Assembly (NCBI GenBank): GCA_949317995.1
Contig: OX439038.1
Coordinates: 2,374,001-2,438,000 of the forward strand
Source: Acholoe squamosa
Lineage: Eukaryota > Annelida > Polychaeta > Phyllodocida > Polynoidae
Length of the DNA: 64,000 nucleotides
Direction: 5' to 3'
In this document: piece after piece, positions 1 through 10,421 of the stretch
Layout: each line of letters begins with the position of its first letter
Position numbering within the stretch: the stretch's first letter is position 1
Position numbers and translations under genes: made by a program
Notes under the pieces: model-generated
Database searches by the model: none
Told to the model about the DNA's origin: nothing
The model's input: the letters and a program-made list of their open reading frames with translations, nothing else

Positions 1-155
1 ATAGGTCAGTCCTACCATGGACAATTTCACACCCCTTCTGCTGAGAGTTATAACCATCTTCCTGCAGCCAACCATGCACATTGACAGTCTTTGATGCTGA
101 CAGGAAACGACTCTCACAGTTCAACGTCAGCTCCATGTCTTGACTTGTAGCCATT
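1..155 (-). CDS. N-terminal fragment of an unrecognised protein, cut by window edge
   Basis: On the minus strand an ATG at 155-153 in strong Kozak context (A at -3, G at +4) opens a frame without stops to the window edge, 51 codons. It begins MATSQDMELTLN and includes Cys13 and Cys43, HGWLQEDG and CEIVHGR. Composition is mixed and protein-like rather than low-complexity. I do not recognise the family. A possible splice donor (ATG then GTAGGA) lies near position 19, so the exon may end before the edge. It could also be a chance ORF or part of a repeat. Confidence 0.4.
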
Positions 156-340
156 TTGTCTACCCTAGTGTATGTGTACCCCACTTTGTATGCTTGGTAT
201 CACAGCAGTACCTCACATATAAGCTGTGCCTTATATTGGAGGATAGACCCCTGGTAGAACCTGGTAGAACCTTCCTACAGTCAGGGTGTGTATTAAATTA
301 GTATAAAACTGCTAAAAATGAACCCCCAAGTGTGCACTTA

Positions 341-2019
341 GGGAGCGTTCATTATTTATGGCCAGGGGGGGATGGTATTTTCGAGGGGGGGCAATTCATT
401 TTTGGGGTATTCATGAGGGGGAGGCGCCTCATTTTGGACCATTCATGTAGGGGGGCAATTCATTTTGGGGTGTTTCCGTAGGGGGGCGCTTCATTTTCAG
501 GTTTTCCTGTAGGGGGGCACTTCATTTTTGGGTATTCGTTTTGGTGGGTATTATTATGAGTGAAGTGGAGAAAAGGCCTGAAGGAATGATCCCTGATGAA
601 ATTGGAGCCCTTGGACTCCCAACATGTAGTAAGAATCAGCTGAAATTAGTGTATGAAGCTTTGCTACCAATGAATGTTGTACGAATGTCTCTATATCTCA
701 TCAACATCAATGACTACAACTGGCATACCAACAGTTTATTCTTCAGTAACACATCCAATCGAGCCTGACACCATCAGACATGTTTTATATCACTAATTAC
801 ATCATGATATTTATGGTTGGCCTTGCTTTAGGCATTCTACAGACTTTGTCCCAAATCACATTATAATAGTCAAAATGGGCCTGCACAACTTATAGTTTGT
901 AGGTCGGCAATGTGTAAGTGTTTACTCTTGGTTGATTTCGTCACTCTGAACAGATCATCACTGCCTTACTGACTGCATCGTCAGGCCTCACGATAGCCTA
1001 GGAGCAAGGTGATGTTACACTGGTATCATGCTCCAGGGCAGTGATGACAGTGGGATGGTCACCTGACCACTCCTCTCTCCATATATAGGCAAGTAATGGC
1101 AGCTGCAGCTTATCAAGGGGTGCAGCTTATACAAGGGAATTTCCAGTAGTGTATCCTCACCTTGCTTATAGGCTGTTGTCAGGCCTGGCAATGCAGCCAG
1201 TAAAGGCAGTGATGACCTATTCATATAGCTCTTGATTTCTTAACCTTTATAGCCGGTACTTGATGTTAAGCATGGAGCAAGGTGTGTGCTTTAAGAATTG
1301 TACCAGCAACCACAAAAGCACTGTAGGTGCTTCATCCATGTCAAGGTAGTGTGACAAGAGGAACAATTAGCTGCAACCCTGGGGTAGCTGGTTCATTGTG
1401 TGGTGTGTGGGTTATCCGGTCAGGGTTGCAGCAGCTCTGTGTGGATAGATGGGTGTATCCTTAGATACCCGAGGCTCCTTGCACTAAATGTGTGTGTCAA
1501 GGGGAGTCCGAGGTCCTGTGCGGTTTCATATGGACTCATCAGGCTGGATTTGTGTTTTTTTTTGCAAGTTCCTCCCATGCCCACTGTTTGTGTGTGGGGG
1601 AGGGGGATGCTTGGCCCAGTCCCCAGCTGTGCTGAGAGAGCCCCTATGTGTACCCAGTACTTGATGAACCACAATGTTCAGGCCTATGTCACAAAAAGAT
1701 TGCATAGCTGTATCTCAGTGTGGCAGTACAGCTGTATCCCAGTGTGGCAGTATATTTTAGTGTATAATTTATACAGAGAAATGTCTATTAAAATAAATTG
1801 TGGAAAGGGACATTCCCTAGTAAGGTATTCACAGATTATTCCTGAGGGGGAGGCACTTCATTTTGGGGTATTTGAGTAGGGGGGGGACATTTCATATTTG
1901 GGTATTTGTGTAGGGGAGGCGTTTCATTTTGGGACATTTGCGTAGGGGGGGCGCTCCATTTTCAGGTATTCGCCAAACGAAAATACCATCCCCCCTGGCC
2001 ATAAATAATGAACGCTCCC
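341..2019. mobile_element. Harbinger-like nonautonomous DNA transposon, 1.68 kb
   Basis: Both ends carry the same inverted repeat of about 43 bp, starting GGGAGCGTTCATTATTTATG and continuing through GGCCAGGGGGG to ATGGTATTTTCG, with one G indel. TTA flanks both sides (338-340 and 2020-2022), matching the 3-bp TWA target duplication of PIF/Harbinger. Next to each end are short tandem copies of a G-run plus ATTCATTTTGGGGTATTC unit (about 360-540 and 1840-1975). No transposase ORF is visible. A 75-codon ORF at 541-768 inside looks mildly coding (MSEVEKRPEGMIPDEIGAL) and may be captured host sequence. Confidence 0.8.
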
Positions 2020-2180
2020 TTATACTAATCTGGTTTTTGGTCCCCCCTCCCTCACTTTATGGTAATTCACAAGCCTTTTCACTGAAAAAGGGTGAAATTT
2101 TTTCTAACCCCCAGATAGGGGTTAGGAAATTTTTGGTCCCCCAAAGCAAGAAGCCCCCTGAAGACCGATCACTTAATCAG

Positions 2181-3250
2181 TGTATCAAGCCAATAATCCA
2201 CGTGTGTATCATCCGTATAATCAGTCTACAAGCCAATAATCCACGTGTGTATCATCGCTATAATCAGTGCATCAACCAATAATCCACGAGTGTATCATCG
2301 CTATAATCAGAGTATCAACCAATAATCCACGAGTGTATCATCGCTATAATCAGTGCATCAACCAATAATCCACGTGTGTATCATCCCTATAATCAGTGTA
2401 TCAACCAATAATCCACGTGTGTATCATCCCTATAATCAGTGTATCAACCAATAATCCACGTGTGTATCATCGCTATAATCAGTGATAAACCAATAATCCA
2501 CGTGTGTATCATCGCTATAATCAGTGTATCAACCAATAATCCATGTGTGTATCATCGCTATAATCAGTGCATCAACCAATAATCCACGTGTGTATCATCG
2601 CTATAATCAGTGCATCAACCAATAATCCACGTGTGTATCATCGCTATAATCAGTGTATCAACCAATAATCCATGTGTGTATCATCGCTATAATCAGTGTA
2701 TGAACCAATAATCCACGTGTGTATCATCGCTATAATCAGTGTATCAACCAATAATCCACGTGTGTATCATCGCTATAATCAGTATATCAACCAATAATCC
2801 ACGTGTGTATCATCCCTATAATCAGTGTATCAACCAATAATCCACGTGTGTATCATCGCTATAATCAGTGATAAACCAATAATCCACGTGTGTATCATCG
2901 CTATAATCAGTATATCAACCAATAATCCACGTGTGTATCATCGCTATAATCAGTGATAAACCAATAATCCACGTGTGTATCATCGCTATAATCAGTGTAT
3001 CAACCAATAATCCACGTGTGTATCATCGCTATAATCAGTGCATCAACCAATAATCCACGTGTGTATCATCCCTATAATCAGTATATCAACCAATAATCCA
3101 CGAGTGTATCATCCCTATAATCAGTGTATCAACCAATAATCCACGAGTGTATCATCGCTATAATCAGTGTATCAACCAATAATCCACGGGTGTATCATCT
3201 CTATAATCACGTGTATCAACCAATAATCCATGTGTGTATCATCCCTATAA
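2181..3250. repeat. 43-bp minisatellite, about 25 copies
   Basis: Tandem unit with core AATAATCCACGTGTGTATCA followed by TCGCTATAATCAGTGTATCAACC. Copies differ by a few substitutions (CATCG or CATCC, GTGTAT or GTGCAT) and occasional 1-bp losses. Because 43 is not a multiple of three, ORFs through it are accidental. After the array (3250-3320) is a short segment with GGATGCATGAATGCAG that resembles the TTAA-flanked foldback family found elsewhere in the window. Confidence 0.95.
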
Positions 3251-3639
3251 GGTTTGCAGGATGCATGAATGCAGTCCGTCCTTGTAAACTCACCACGGCT
3301 GCATTCATCAGCATTTTGCAAGGTTTTTTATCAATCACTAGCTAGGACAGAAAATTGACCCTAGGTGTTCCTTATAGATGTCAATGACTTTAGGATATAC
3401 CTACCATGTAAGCCTTACACGGTAGCTATGACAGTATATTCCGAGAGATCTGATTACAAAGAAGACCACAGTACGCGAATGGGACAAGACTACTTGAAGA
3501 AATCTGCAAATATGCATATCTCTGCTTCTAATCAACATAGAAAGACAACCTTAGACTCAAAATCAACAAACAAGAGGCCAAGAAATCTATTTAAGCTATT
3601 TAAAAAAAGGTTGGAGTGGCCATTTTGAATATTTAATAA

Positions 3640-4155
3640 CGTTGATAACATAACTGGTGATGCCCCTAAGATATTGGAAGCAGCCATCTTAACTTTCTGA
3701 AGTGATACATTCTGCAATGTAGGATGGCATTGACAATAACAGAGATAGCTATTTAGTCTGGCAGTGGAACAAAGATTTTCAGCCTGTCCCAAATTCTCTG
3801 ATATAGTGTTTTCTTTGTTGTTTATTGATCTATTTTGTCTGGGTGACCATATCCTGCATGATGTATTCCTGTCATCTTCAAGGGAAAGGAGTTATTCAAG
3901 ATGGCTGCCAAAATTCTACATAAATCTTAAATATTTCATATCTCCACTTCTATTCATTTAAGAGGCACAGATAAAGGTCAAAAAGTTTGTTTTTGAGGTG
4001 AAGAAATGCAATCAGACCACTCAGAACCATGTATGTGGCAGCCATTTTAAATTATTAAAAAATAATTAGCCTTTTACATACCGAAAAGGAGGGCAAGAAA
4101 GCATTCTAAATCCACAATTTCAAGTTCCCATCAGAAAGTCACTATAGGCTCTTAT
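3640..4155 (+). repeat. Dispersed repeat, copy 1 of an inverted pair
   Basis: About 500 bp here recurs in reverse orientation at 13118-13590. Shared landmarks include the string around ATCCTGCATGATGTATTCCT, AAGATGGCTGCCAAAATTCT and AAGTTCCCATCAGAAAGTCA. Divergence is modest. No coding function is apparent; the ORFs overlapping it are not conserved between copies. Probably an old transposon fragment of unknown class. Confidence 0.75.
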
Positions 4156-4334
4156 ACCACTATTCTGCCACCTGCATTACTGTTATGCCCTCTCCTACCA
4201 GTTCATTATGAGAGCATATACGCACATGTTCATTTTCGGGATTTTTGGATATACTTTTTCGAGGTCAAGTTGGAGAGTGTTGAGACATACAAATTCAGTC
4301 TCGCCATTGTTTCAATGAGAAAAATCGTACCAAC

Positions 4335-4400
4335 TCGTAGGAGAATTGAACCCCGGCCACAGTGGAGGTAGGCGGAAGCCTTTGCCATAGCGCCACACTG
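4335..4400 (-). repeat. tRNA-derived SINE head or tRNA pseudogene
   Basis: Read on the minus strand, TGGCGCTATGGCA resembles a pol III A box and GGTTCAATTCTCC, about 45 nt downstream, a B box. The segment between (CTTCCGCCTACC) does not form a proper anticodon arm, so it is not a functional tRNA. A SINE head fits, but no body or tail was recognised. Confidence 0.4.
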
Positions 4401-4734
4401 AACGGTAATGAAAACCAATGCGAAAGTAAATAAAGTTTAACCTGTGGTCCTAGTCCTATGTTTACACTCAGTTTTCTTCTTGATTCCAACCTTGTCATGT
4501 TATAATATCAAAATCCCAAGAAGTATTCGATCCATAGATGAGGAATGCGTGCTAGTTTTCTCCATTTTGTTCAATATAAATAAGAATCCAATGATTTTTC
4601 TATCGTAAGCGAGTCGCGGTGCAGCCATTCCCACCCGTCTCGTCGTCCGATGAAATTGTGTCAGGGGCCCGGATGTGGATATAGGTCATCTTCTCGTCAT
4701 ATGAGGAAGAAGCTGAAAATGTGTACGCTTTAAT

Positions 4735-4812
4735 GTGTACGCTTTAATATATATTGACAAATATTGCACTCGCCTCCGGCTTGTGCAATATTCGTCAATA
4801 TACAAACCTTGG
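4735..4812. repeat. Foldback element with TCGCCTCCGGCT core
   Basis: The arms ATATTGACAAATATTGCAC and GTGCAATATTCGTCAATAT pair around a centre reading TCGCCTCCGGCT. The same centre sits inside an unrelated-looking, longer foldback at 37001-37140. Confidence 0.6.
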
Positions 4813-4949
4813 GCTGTCATATTTATGCTATATTGCATTAATAATGTGGTCAGACACATTAATATGGGTCCTGAAGACACCTTTAAAATCCATATTGTTG
4901 CAATTCTAAGGATATAAGGCTATGTATCATGAGTTCAATGCAACTTTTG

Positions 4950-6560
4950 AGTTTGTCCCGTTCCCAACCACTTTTACATTTGGACTACTCCAAATCACGA
5001 TAAATTTTAATATCCTAGGTTTTTATTGGCCCAGGGGGTTGTGTTAGTTGTGCCCTTTCAGAAGATGTATGATTTACCCTATTGCTTTGTTATTCTTTTG
5101 TTAAAAGGGGGCAATACATGTCCCAAATTCCATGTTTTTCATCATATTCCTCTTTTCAGTGATATAGAAAACAAATGCTAATCCACTATATGTAAGTGTT
5201 TTTGTGTTCATATTTATGTCTATACCATTGGCTATCATTTTAACCTATGGGCATATTTTAGTAAGCAATCTGGTAGACATGGTATAGGTATATATGAGAA
5301 AATAGCAAAGTCCCATTCCCAACCACCTTTTAAAAGAGTCTTTAAAAATTAATGCTTCCCACCATATTTCTAATAATGATTTTCCTTAAGCTACAATAGT
5401 TGTACTATAAGTGAAATCCATATGTCTCTGAAGCAATGCCCAATCTTTCATAGCCTCTGTCTCCTTATTTATCCATTCTCAGGATCTTCCAAACTTACCA
5501 TGGTGCTTATGTCCCGTTCCCAACCACAAAAGATTAAGATAGTAGTATCTCCATAGTTTTCATATTTAACTGTCTGCATAATATGCACAATTTAGCCCTA
5601 TTTGAGCCCTAAAAGAAAATTTAATATAGAGCTTTTCTGGTCATTCATTTCTCTGCATCCCTTCATCAGTTACCACATGTGTCCTGTTCCCAACCACTTT
5701 TGTCCTGTTCCCAACCACTTCTTATAACACACCATTATTCAGTTCTACAATGCATGAAACTCACTCTAAGGCACATATTCCCTCCCCTTTGTTCTCCCAT
5801 CCACTCATAACATAGAAATAAAGAAAATGCCAGTCATTGTAATGATAATTCCTGTTCCCAACCACTTGTGTCCTGTTCCCAACCATTTTTTTTCAAATGT
5901 AACATTATTCAATCATAACTCTTGTGAGACTCAATCGCAATTACCTATCCCTTCACCTTGGTCGTCCCATTAACTCATGACATAGTATTGTCTCAGTATA
6001 ATGAAGTTAATCACAGTCACTGTAATGATAGCATCTCATTCCGAACCACTTTCTGTGTCCCGTTCCAAACCACTTTATTCTTGAAAGTGACATTCAGTTG
6101 TACACCTCAATCACCAGCACCAATCCCATGGCTACTGTTCCCCCATCCACTGATTGCATAGAATTATGTCAATTTATTGAATTACTCCTAGTCACTGTAA
6201 TGATTATATTTTGTTCCCCATTACTCATGTCCCATTCCCAACCACTTATGTCCTGTTCCCAACCACTTCTTTAAAGAAAAGTAACATGACTCGGTTTTTG
6301 TCATTCATGAACCTCACTCACAAGCACCTGTTCCTCTGGCCCCGTCCCTCCTTTAGCTCAGCACATGGAATTACATCAATATGATGAATAGACCCCAGTC
6401 ATTATAATGATAATGTCCTGTTCCCAACCACTTCTTGTCCTGTTCCCAACCATATTTTAAATGTGACTTTGTACAGTTCTACCACACATGAAAATCACTT
6501 ACCACTGGCCATATCCTTTCCCCTTCCTTCACACTAACTCATGACAAATTTCTTACTATG
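4950..6560. repeat. Satellite-like array built on GTTCCCAACCAC
   Basis: The word TCC(C/T)GTTCCCAACCACTT recurs about a dozen times, often as a close doublet. From about 5640 the spacing is roughly 190 bp, with shared intervening text (ACTCATGACATAG, CAGTCACTGTAATGAT, TGTAACATTATTCA). The units are diverged. The word is also the inverted terminus of the elements at 6622 and 7503, so the array seems related to them. Confidence 0.75.
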
Positions 6561-6621
6561 TATCCTTTAGATTTTCACCTACATATGTATATACTGATCA
6601 TATCCTGCTCCTAATCACCTT

Positions 6622-6996
6622 TGTCCCGTTCCCAACCACTTTACATGGTTGAGTATATTGAAAATTATGAAAACATCTTTATGGATATGGTTCTCATCCA
6701 GGATAACAATTTAAGGGGAAGGTTTTGCAGTATCCCTGGGACCAAAAATATTACTCTGGCCCTATTTGTTTACCTTGTACAAAATCTCAAAGTTTAGTAT
6801 AAATTCTTGCAAAAAAATGGGTGAAAATTCAAATTTAGGGAGGCTGGGGTCTTAAACCCCTAATGAGATAAGTGGAAAGGATGTTACAGCTATGAAGTAT
6901 GTTCATGACCAAATAGTTTTCCACAGAAAATGTATAGAAGGTTTGGATATTAAAGACTATCTATGAGGACAAAATAAAGTGGTTGGGAACGGGACA
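6622..6996. mobile_element. Foldback element ending in TGTCCCGTTCCCAACCAC, copy 1
   Basis: Begins TGTCCCGTTCCCAACCACTTT and ends with its reverse complement (AAAGTGGTTGGGAACGGGACA), 375 bp. No transposase. A second copy at 7503-7878 shares the interior and flanks, so the duplication is larger than the element (about 6570-7016 and 7455-7910). Confidence 0.7.
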
Positions 6997-7502
6997 GAAT
7001 GGGGTACCATATGTCAGGTGCCATGCGGGAAACTAAATTCTCATAGGGGAAACTAAATTCTGGGAAAGATGTCTGTGTTGTGAAGTGTTTGAATTTTGCT
7101 TGTTTGTTTTTATGAATTCCCTTTTCTGAGTAAAGGCTAGATAACCATTACATAAATGTTGAGATACTATAAGTAAAAAGAAAATGAACAGCCAGGTCAG
7201 TATAGAGGTGCAGTAAACACAGTCACATCATGTATTAACTACAACCTAGTACAGAATGTAACATATAATAACTCGCTCTGATTAACACAGCGTTAAATAA
7301 TATTTCTGTAGATGAAGCTATATAGTTACCCCTTCTGTTATACACAGTAGATCGAGTCTCATTCTATACAGGTTAATTATGTGTGGGTTAATTACCAGAC
7401 TATACCTTCGGTCACAAATCATAGAAAGTGTGCATATAGGGCCTTACATGTCAGTTCACCTACATATGTATATCCTGATCATATCCTGCTCCCAATCACC
7501 TT

Positions 7503-7878
7503 TGTCCCGTTCCCAACCACTTTACATGGTTGAGTATATTGAAAATTATGAAAACATCTTTATGGATATGGTTCTCACCCAGGATAACAATTTAAGAGGG
7601 AGGTTTTGCAGTACCCCTGGGACCAAAAGTATTACTCTGGCCCTATTTGTTTACCTTGTACAAAATTTCAAAGTTTAGTATAAATTCTTGCAAGAAAAGA
7701 GGTGAAAACTCAAATTTAGGGAGGCTGGGGTCTTAAATACCTAATGAGATAAGTGGAAAGGATGTTACAGCTATGAATTATGTTCATGACCAAATAGTTT
7801 TCCACAGAAAATGTATAGAAGGTTTGGATATTAAAGACTATCTATGAGGACAAAATAAAAGTGGTTCGGAACAGGACA
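7503..7878. mobile_element. Foldback element ending in TGTCCCGTTCCCAACCAC, copy 2
   Basis: Direct-orientation duplicate of 6622-6996, over 90 percent identical by eye, with point changes in the right terminus (GTGGTTCGGAACAGGACA). The common right flank AGAATGGGGTACCATA shows that this was a segmental duplication rather than two insertions. The ORF across it (7379-7678) is not conserved and is not called. Confidence 0.7.
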
Positions 7879-7910
7879 GAATGGGGTACCATACGTCTGA
7901 ACAGGTGCCA

Positions 7911-10089
7911 TGGGGGGAGTGCACATATTTTAGAAAAAACAACCTTGTATGGTCATCCATCAATAAATATAGTTTACTCATACAGATGGATTTAAGCCTA
8001 CTAGAGTTTTAGGTCTGACCCCTTCACGATCCCTATGGATCCAAAAGTTGCATCAAACTCATGATACAGAGCCATAATCTACTCTGGGGAGGGGTTTGGC
8101 TGTGCTAAAGTACAGATAAATCAGCTATTTCACAAACATTTTCTCCTATACAATCAAGAGCATACATTGCTATTAGAATGTCATCATGGGTTCATAAAGG
8201 TCATCAAAAAACATTCATATTGGACACAAAGAGACAATCTTATCATTATTATAGGGGTGTAATGTAGCCTGGTGAGGAGGTTGCCTTGGCTTAAGTACCA
8301 GTACCGATAAATCAATCACCTATTTTGCATGTATTATCTCCATTACAATGTTGTGCTTCTAATACAATAATACATGAATGAAAAACAGATTGGGTAGTAT
8401 GTGTAGATCCTCAGGGCTGGATCCAGAAGCAGTAGACTACTGGGTTACAGCCAAGCAAATCTGATTGTTGGGGGTTGGGGGCACAATCATGTCCCGTACA
8501 ACATTTCCTGCTCCCTAGTCCATCCCCTGGATCCACTACTAGATCCTTCCCTCTGCCTTTGACCTCTTCAATATGCTACATCTACCACCACCCCTATTCA
8601 GTAAATGGTTTGGAGAGAGCACAGAGGCTCTGAGGAGGTTGTAGTTGGAGCCTTATTGGATGGGATGGGGCTCATCCATGCACATATGCGTGTATTTCCA
8701 CAATTAATGGATACATAGATTAATTCTCTCAACCATTTACAGCCAGTACCATTCCTCCCAAGATTGGTATCTTGCTATTGTTGGTCTTACTTGATATGAG
8801 ATTCTCCAGCTTCATTTCAATTTCATTAGCTGTGCACAAAGTTTTGTGTTTAGTAGAATGAAATGGGTCATACCTATTTGTTCAAGAATAAATATCAAGA
8901 ATATATATCTTATATGTTCAAGAATATATAACAAAGAAAACCCAACCACAGAAAACTTTCCAGGGGGTACATTGATACTTCTATGTCCCCTGTCATACTG
9001 CATATACATGTATATGTTCTCAAAGCCAGTTTGCGTCAATGAGCACTACACACAATGTGTGTCCCATCAGATTAATCTGATGTCTAAATTAATGAAAATG
9101 TAGATTAAGGAAGCATGTCTAGACAATGGATGAAAGAGAGGTTGTTGGTTACAGAGCATTCTTGGGAAGATGATTGGGATCTCCAAGGTGGACATCAAAG
9201 CCGCAGGAAAACTGATGGTTCACCAGTAGGTTACATACAGTATTTTGTAGACCTAGTTCTAAATCTAGCACTGTTATTGAAAAAGTGGTGGTCTAGCAGT
9301 AGGGAAGCTACTCTAGTTATTTTAGATGTTTGTATGAAATCCAAGGTAAAATATTACTTTGAAGCAAGCCACTGAACAAGAAGCAAATTTCAGTCTACAG
9401 CTTTAGGTTCTGTGGACTGCCATATTAATAAGGCTGTACATAGAGTTACAAAGGAGGAACAATGCTTATGGGAGGGGTTTACCTTTATGAGGATTTTCCT
9501 TTGGGTGTGACGGCTCAGAAGTAGACCTTGACTACATGTTTGCAATGCTGGGGATCAGTCATTAGCTTCAGCCTGATAGGTCTGAGGTCAAAGTTTAGTT
9601 TATTCTAATGCCTCCCTTTCATATCCTTTTTGTACACCACTTTCTCCAGACAGGCCAAGGTGCCAATGTATATCTAGGTATGTTCAGTGATGTATGATAT
9701 AATCATGGTGATACAAAGTATATAAACATTATTTTGATATGGCATTGTTCACTGTACATATCAACTGTACAGAAGTTGCCAGGCAGGAGGGGGTAGAGTT
9801 CTGGAGGTCACTGCTACTCTTGGGAGATATCAGCCTCAAGGAAGGATTCACACTCCCCGACCTTATCTCATTTCAGTGTTTAATATTGGCCCTAGGGCCT
9901 CTGAACTAGGCCTATATGATATCATCTATAACTTTTATCTATAAGATATGTTATACAGGAGTCTAGCTGTCCCCCCCCCTCCCACATTTTCCTGGCTATT
10001 CCCCCCTAGTTCACCCCTTCTGGATCTATTCCTGAGGATACACTACCTAATCTCATTCTCTTTGTATAAGCACCACATTGTAATGAAGG

Positions 10090-10090
<1 letters not shown>
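7911..10090. other. No gene seen; contains one arm of a dispersed inverted repeat
   Basis: No credible coding exon was seen. About 8070-8205 (CTGGGGAGGGGTTTGGCTGTG onward, ending near the ATGGGTTCATAAAGGTCAT text) recurs in reverse near 10245-10375. A weaker related copy is at 8270-8400. Confidence 0.5.

Positions 10091-10138
<48 letters not shown>
10091..10138. repeat. (TA)n microsatellite
   Basis: Uninterrupted alternating TA of about 48 bp. The ORF that enters it ends in an Ile-Tyr run and is spurious. Confidence 0.95.
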
Positions 10139-10145
<7 letters not shown>

Positions 10146-10421
10146 TATTTATCAATACTTAAGCCAAAGCACACTCCCCCTCTCAAAGGTAGATTATACC
10201 CCTATAATCATGACAAGACAACTTAAATATCCCATATGAAAGTGTCTAATGACCTTCATGAACCCATGACTTTCTAATAGCAGTACATGTATATGCTCCA
10301 CATTGTATAGGATAGCAATTTATTGGCACTTTAGCAGAGCCAAACCCCCATCCCCAGAGTAGATCATATATAACTGCAACAATATGGATATTAAAAGACC
10401 CATATTAATGTGACCACATTA

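Noticed and set aside
9948-10139. ORF ending in Ile-Tyr repeats
   Set aside because: Translation of a (TA)n microsatellite; the same applies near 23515, 23615 and 32570.
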